Source of the DNA: JAXDMU01 sp963762435
Lineage (GTDB): Bacteria; Pseudomonadota; Alphaproteobacteria; ATCC43930; CGMCC-115725
DNA: 64,000 bases
Assembly (NCBI GenBank): GCA_963762435.1
Contig: CAVXLN010000008.1
Location: forward strand, 434,001-498,000
Reading direction: 5' to 3'
Each line of letters begins with the position of its first letter. Position 1 is the first letter of the stretch. The notes under the pieces are model-generated. The model was not told the DNA's origin, made no database searches, and saw nothing but the letters and a program-made list of their open reading frames with translations. This document shows, one piece after another, positions 61,185 to 64,000 of this stretch. The position numbers were made by a program, and so were the translations under genes.

Positions 61185-62147
61185 TCACGCGTCGCGTGGC
61201 AGCCATGACGGCGCGATATGGGCTGATGCCGCCGTCTGGCCGGCGGTGAGCTCGACGATCACCTCGCGGATCCAGCGATGACCGGCGTGTCCGTGGCTGC
61301 GCTCATGCCAGATCAAGCCGACCTCGAACGGCTCGGCCAACCACGGCAGGTCGACCAGCGTGAGCCGGTCCAGCTGCGTCTGCAGCAAACGGCGGGGCAC
61401 CAGGGCGACGATGTCGCTTGTCGAGACGATCTCCGGGACGAAGAGGAAGGAGGCAGCGGACATCACGACCTTGCGGCGATGTCCGAGGGTTGCCAGGGCA
61501 TCGTCGATCGGCGTCGAGAAGCTGCCGCCCGACGGCGATACGATCACCTGTTCCAGCTGAACGAACTCTTCGAGGGTGAGCCCGCTTCGAAGCAGCGGAT
61601 GACTCCGCCGTCCGATGAGCACATAGGTTTCGTCGAATAAGTGACAGGATCGTAAGTGCGGCCGGTCAGGGTCCGGGGTGGTGATCGCCAGATCGACCGC
61701 CCCGGTCGCCAGTTGGTGCTCCAGCAATTCGGGAGCCCAGTGGCGCACGGCGACACGCACGCCGGGGGCACGTCGGCGCAAGGCCAGAACCAGCGGCATG
61801 ACGACGGCGGCCTGGATGTAGTCGGTGCAGGCCACCGTAACCGTGAGCTTCGCGCGGGTCGGCGAGAAATCCCGGTGCGATTGAAACGTATCGCGCACCT
61901 GATCCAAGGCCTGTCGCAACGGACCCAGCAGCTCGAGGGCCTTCGCGGTGGGGATCATGCCGCGGCCGGCCGGAACGAGCAAGGGATCGCCCAAGACATC
62001 TCTAAGACGGCTCAGCTGCGCGCTTACGGCCGGTTGGCTGAGGTGAAGCCGCGCCGCCGCCTTCGTCACATTTCGCTCGGCCAGCAGGATCTCAAGCGTG
62101 GCCAGCAAGTTCAGATCGATGCGCTCGGTATCCAATCTATGGATCAC
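61185..62147 (-). CDS. LysR-family transcriptional regulator
   Basis: The 320-residue protein has the LysR helix-turn-helix at about 10-68 (LLATLEILLAERNVTKAAARLHLSQPAVSAQLSRLRDVLGDPLLV) and an effector domain with two lobes (LTVTVACTDYIQAAV, GAVDLAITTPD). The DNLL-NodD/PhnS-like subgroup is suggested by IDLNLLATLEILL. It is divergent from a quinone oxidoreductase gene with an 80-base gap, and probably regulates it. Confidence 0.92.
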   Translation of the reverse strand: MIHRLDTERIDLNLLATLEILLAERNVTKAAARLHLSQPAVSAQLSRLRDVLGDPLLVPAGRGMIPTAKALELLGPLRQALDQVRDTFQSHRDFSPTRAKLTVTVACTDYIQAAVVMPLVLALRRRAPGVRVAVRHWAPELLEHQLATGAVDLAITTPDPDRPHLRSCHLFDETYVLIGRRSHPLLRSGLTLEEFVQLEQVIVSPSGGSFSTPIDDALATLGHRRKVVMSAASFLFVPEIVSTSDIVALVPRRLLQTQLDRLTLVDLPWLAEPFEVGLIWHERSHGHAGHRWIREVIVELTAGQTAASAHIAPSWLPRDA

Positions 62148-62227
62148 TCATCAGAGGACTATCGATTTCTCATATGGCTCCGGCGCCTTCACCGTGCAAC
62201 CTCAGTCCCCCTGGAGAGAGCAGCGCC

Positions 62228-63007
62228 GTGAAAAAGACAGTCTTGATCATCTATGCCCAGCCCGAACCGACCTCGGTGACGCGTCAGCTCGTCGAGGTCA
62301 CTGCCGATACGCTCGAAGGGCAAGGACACGAAATCGTCCGGTCCGACCTTTATGGCATGCGCTGGAACGCCGTCTACGATGAGGCTGACTTTCCCGATCG
62401 TCAAAATCCCGAGCGGCTGTCTTTCATCCTGGAATCGCTCAATGCCTATTCCACCGGCAAGCAGACCGATGATGTCGTGGCCGAGCAGGCCAAATTGACG
62501 CGCGCCGATGCCGTCATCCTCCAGTTCCCACTTTGGTGGTTCGGCGTGCCGGCCATTCTCAAGGGATGGATCGACCGCGTTTACGCCTTCGGATTCGGCT
62601 ATGGCTACAAGGACGGCACCAACAATCACCGCTATGGCGAGGGCGCGCTGAAAGGCAAGCGGGCGCTGGTGCAGGTTTGCACCGGCGGGCCGGAAGCCGA
62701 TTACGGCGCACGCGGCGTCAACGGCCCGATCGATCAACTGCTCTTTCCCCTGACGCACGGGGCGCTGTTCTATCCGGGGATGGATGTGCTGCCGACCCAC
62801 ACGGTCTATGGCGCCGCCCACTTCGCCACCGCCGAGCAGATCGAAACGGCCAAAGCGGCCTGGCGCCGCCGCGTCGAGCGCCTGTTCGAGGATGCGCCGA
62901 TTCCGTTCCGATCGCAAAATGGCGGAGACTATCTCGAGCAACGTACGCTCAGGCCCGATGTCGCGTCGGGACGCGACGGATTTTCCGCGCACATCGCGGA
63001 CGAATAG
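62228..63007 (+). CDS. NAD(P)H dehydrogenase (quinone), flavodoxin-like fold
   Basis: The 259-residue protein has VLIIYAQPEPTSVTRQLVEV (FAD/FMN phosphate loop), RADAVILQFPLWWFGVPAILKGWIDRVYAFGFGY (isoalloxazine contact) and the C-terminal VCTGGPEADYG and GALFYPGMDVLPTHTV. This is the NQO1/MdaB family, which reduces quinones by two electrons. A GTG start at 62228 follows GGAGAG (62213-62218). The frame extends 18 codons upstream into the promoter region. It is controlled presumably by the divergent LysR. Confidence 0.88.
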   Translation: MKKTVLIIYAQPEPTSVTRQLVEVTADTLEGQGHEIVRSDLYGMRWNAVYDEADFPDRQNPERLSFILESLNAYSTGKQTDDVVAEQAKLTRADAVILQFPLWWFGVPAILKGWIDRVYAFGFGYGYKDGTNNHRYGEGALKGKRALVQVCTGGPEADYGARGVNGPIDQLLFPLTHGALFYPGMDVLPTHTVYGAAHFATAEQIETAKAAWRRRVERLFEDAPIPFRSQNGGDYLEQRTLRPDVASGRDGFSAHIADE

Positions 63008-63101
63008 GCCTTCGCGGCGCCGGCGGAACGCGACAGGCTTGTCTCCGCCGGGCCGCCTCTTTAGCTTCTCCGCCCATCGGCAATGCGGATCTGGTGCGGC
63101 A

Positions 63102-64000
63102 ATGGCAAACGGAACAGCTTACCAAGGCGATACGGCGCTCGCTTCCCTCTTGACCCAGGCGGGCTCGCGCTACGGCGTGGCGGAGGTGCGCGAGATCGCG
63201 CGCGGCGTGCTGGGTGCCGCCCCGGCGCGCGATCCGAACGCCTGGTGTGCGCTCGTAGCATCCAACCCGAGCACCGATCTCGCTTCCCAGCTCAACGCGT
63301 TGAAGACCGAGATCGCGGCCGGGCCGTCGGCCCAGAAGCCCGATTCCGCCGAGCAGGCGCGGCGCTTGGCAGCCGTGCGCGAAGGCCTGAAGCGGCTCGG
63401 CATCGACGGCTATTTCGTGCCCCATGCCGACGAGTTCCAGAACGAGATGACGCCGGCCTATGCCGATCGCCTGGCCTGGCTCACGGGCTTTACCGGCTCG
63501 GCCGGTGCTGCCGTGGTGCTGAAGGACAAGGCTGCCCTCTTCATCGATGGCCGCTACACGCTGCAGGCGCGCGAGCAGAGCGACGCCAAACTCTTCGCCC
63601 AGCATCATCTGATCGAGGATCCGCCGGAGGCCTGGCTCGCCCGCACGCTCGAGCGCGGCCAGCTGCTGGGCTACGATGCCTGGCTGATGAGCCCGGCCCA
63701 GGTCGATCGGCTCAAGGCCGCGGCCGAGAAGGCCGGTGCGGCCATCCGCGCCGTCGATTGGAACCCGACCGATGCCGCCTGGGGCCAAATCCAGCCGGCC
63801 CGGCCGCTCGGGCCGGTGGTGCCGCATCCCTTGGAATTCACCGGCAAGTCGGCGGCCGACAAGAGGCGCGAGATCGGCGACCAGCTCGCCAAGGACGGGC
63901 GCGACGCCTTCGTCGTGACGGCGACCGACAGCCTCGCGTGGCTCCTCAACATCCGCGGCGCCGACGTGCCGCACACGCCGCTGGTGCTGGGCTACGCCAT
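63102..64000 (+). CDS. pepP: Xaa-Pro aminopeptidase (aminopeptidase P), 5' part
   Basis: The gene runs off the window, so only about 299 codons are seen. After an N-terminal segment of about 85 residues (start MANGTAYQGD) comes the M24B creatinase N-domain: LKRLGIDGYFVPHADEFQNEM, RLAWLTGFTGSAGAAVV, ALFIDGRYTLQAREQS, and the second N-domain half beginning with KRREIGDQLAKDG. The metal-binding C-terminal domain lies beyond the end. Aminopeptidase P removes N-terminal residues before proline. No clear ribosome binding site precedes ATG 63102. The 85-residue leader region is longer than in common members. Confidence 0.85.
   Translation, partial: MANGTAYQGDTALASLLTQAGSRYGVAEVREIARGVLGAAPARDPNAWCALVASNPSTDLASQLNALKTEIAAGPSAQKPDSAEQARRLAAVREGLKRLGIDGYFVPHADEFQNEMTPAYADRLAWLTGFTGSAGAAVVLKDKAALFIDGRYTLQAREQSDAKLFAQHHLIEDPPEAWLARTLERGQLLGYDAWLMSPAQVDRLKAAAEKAGAAIRAVDWNPTDAAWGQIQPARPLGPVVPHPLEFTGKSAADKRREIGDQLAKDGRDAFVVTATDSLAWLLNIRGADVPHTPLVLGYA

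Overview
The window is a GC-rich chromosomal segment from an alphaproteobacterium, most likely of the Rhodospirillales. Pointers are the serC leader RNA with serC-serA, the hisZ-purA linkage, a speF-type ornithine decarboxylase leader, a SahR-type ArsR/methyltransferase regulator in front of metF-metH, and an alphaproteobacterial RpoH. No rRNA, tRNA or CRISPR was seen. The lineage is inferred from gene content only.

Layout. 1-12.5 kb: end of thiD, a MocR regulator, a GNAT/PhzF pair, the serC-serA serine operon with a structured leader, hisZ, purA, a pseudokinase-like protein with a membrane partner, and azoR. 12.5-16 kb: rpoH, rluD, a small membrane protein and threonine aldolase. 16-20.7 kb: a polyamine cluster (two ornithine decarboxylases, speD, speE). 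Each of the first three genes is preceded by a short translated-looking ORF. 20.7-22.1 kb: mlaA-mlaC. 22.1-27.8 kb: sahR-metF-metH with a promoter and operator. 27.9-29.0 kb: four tandem copies of a small lipoprotein. 29.2-34.6 kb: a dpp-type peptide ABC transporter. 34.6-37.3 kb: an unrecognised three-gene cluster. 37.9-47.1 kb: a ClC channel, a very large wHTH/cyclase-like/NB-ARC/TPR regulator, a transporter-deacylase-acetyltransferase operon and a PEP-CTERM protein. 47.3-49.4 kb: a GFA enzyme and three tandem periplasmic paralogues. 49.4-56.9 kb is the accessory part: PEP-CTERM remnants, an IS630-type element inserted in one of them, a response regulator and hybrid kinase, XRE/HigA modules (one intact toxin-antitoxin pair, one fragment). 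56.9-64 kb: uvrD, prmA, a racemase-like gene, a DUF1127 protein, a LysR/quinone reductase pair and the start of an aminopeptidase P gene.

The most interesting material: (i) three short Arg-containing ORFs in the polyamine operons, one apparently coupling speD translation; (ii) two unrelated tandem paralogue arrays of exported proteins; (iii) a pseudokinase/membrane-protein pair; (iv) a three-gene cluster around a 685-residue protein; (v) a 50-bp palindromic repeat family with compensatory base changes; (vi) a toxin gene whose promoter geometry implies a leaderless GTG start. Four otherwise well conserved genes (metH, dppA, a response regulator, uvrD) are each broken by one extra base. This looks like insertion-type sequence error at least as much as real decay, so they should be treated with caution.
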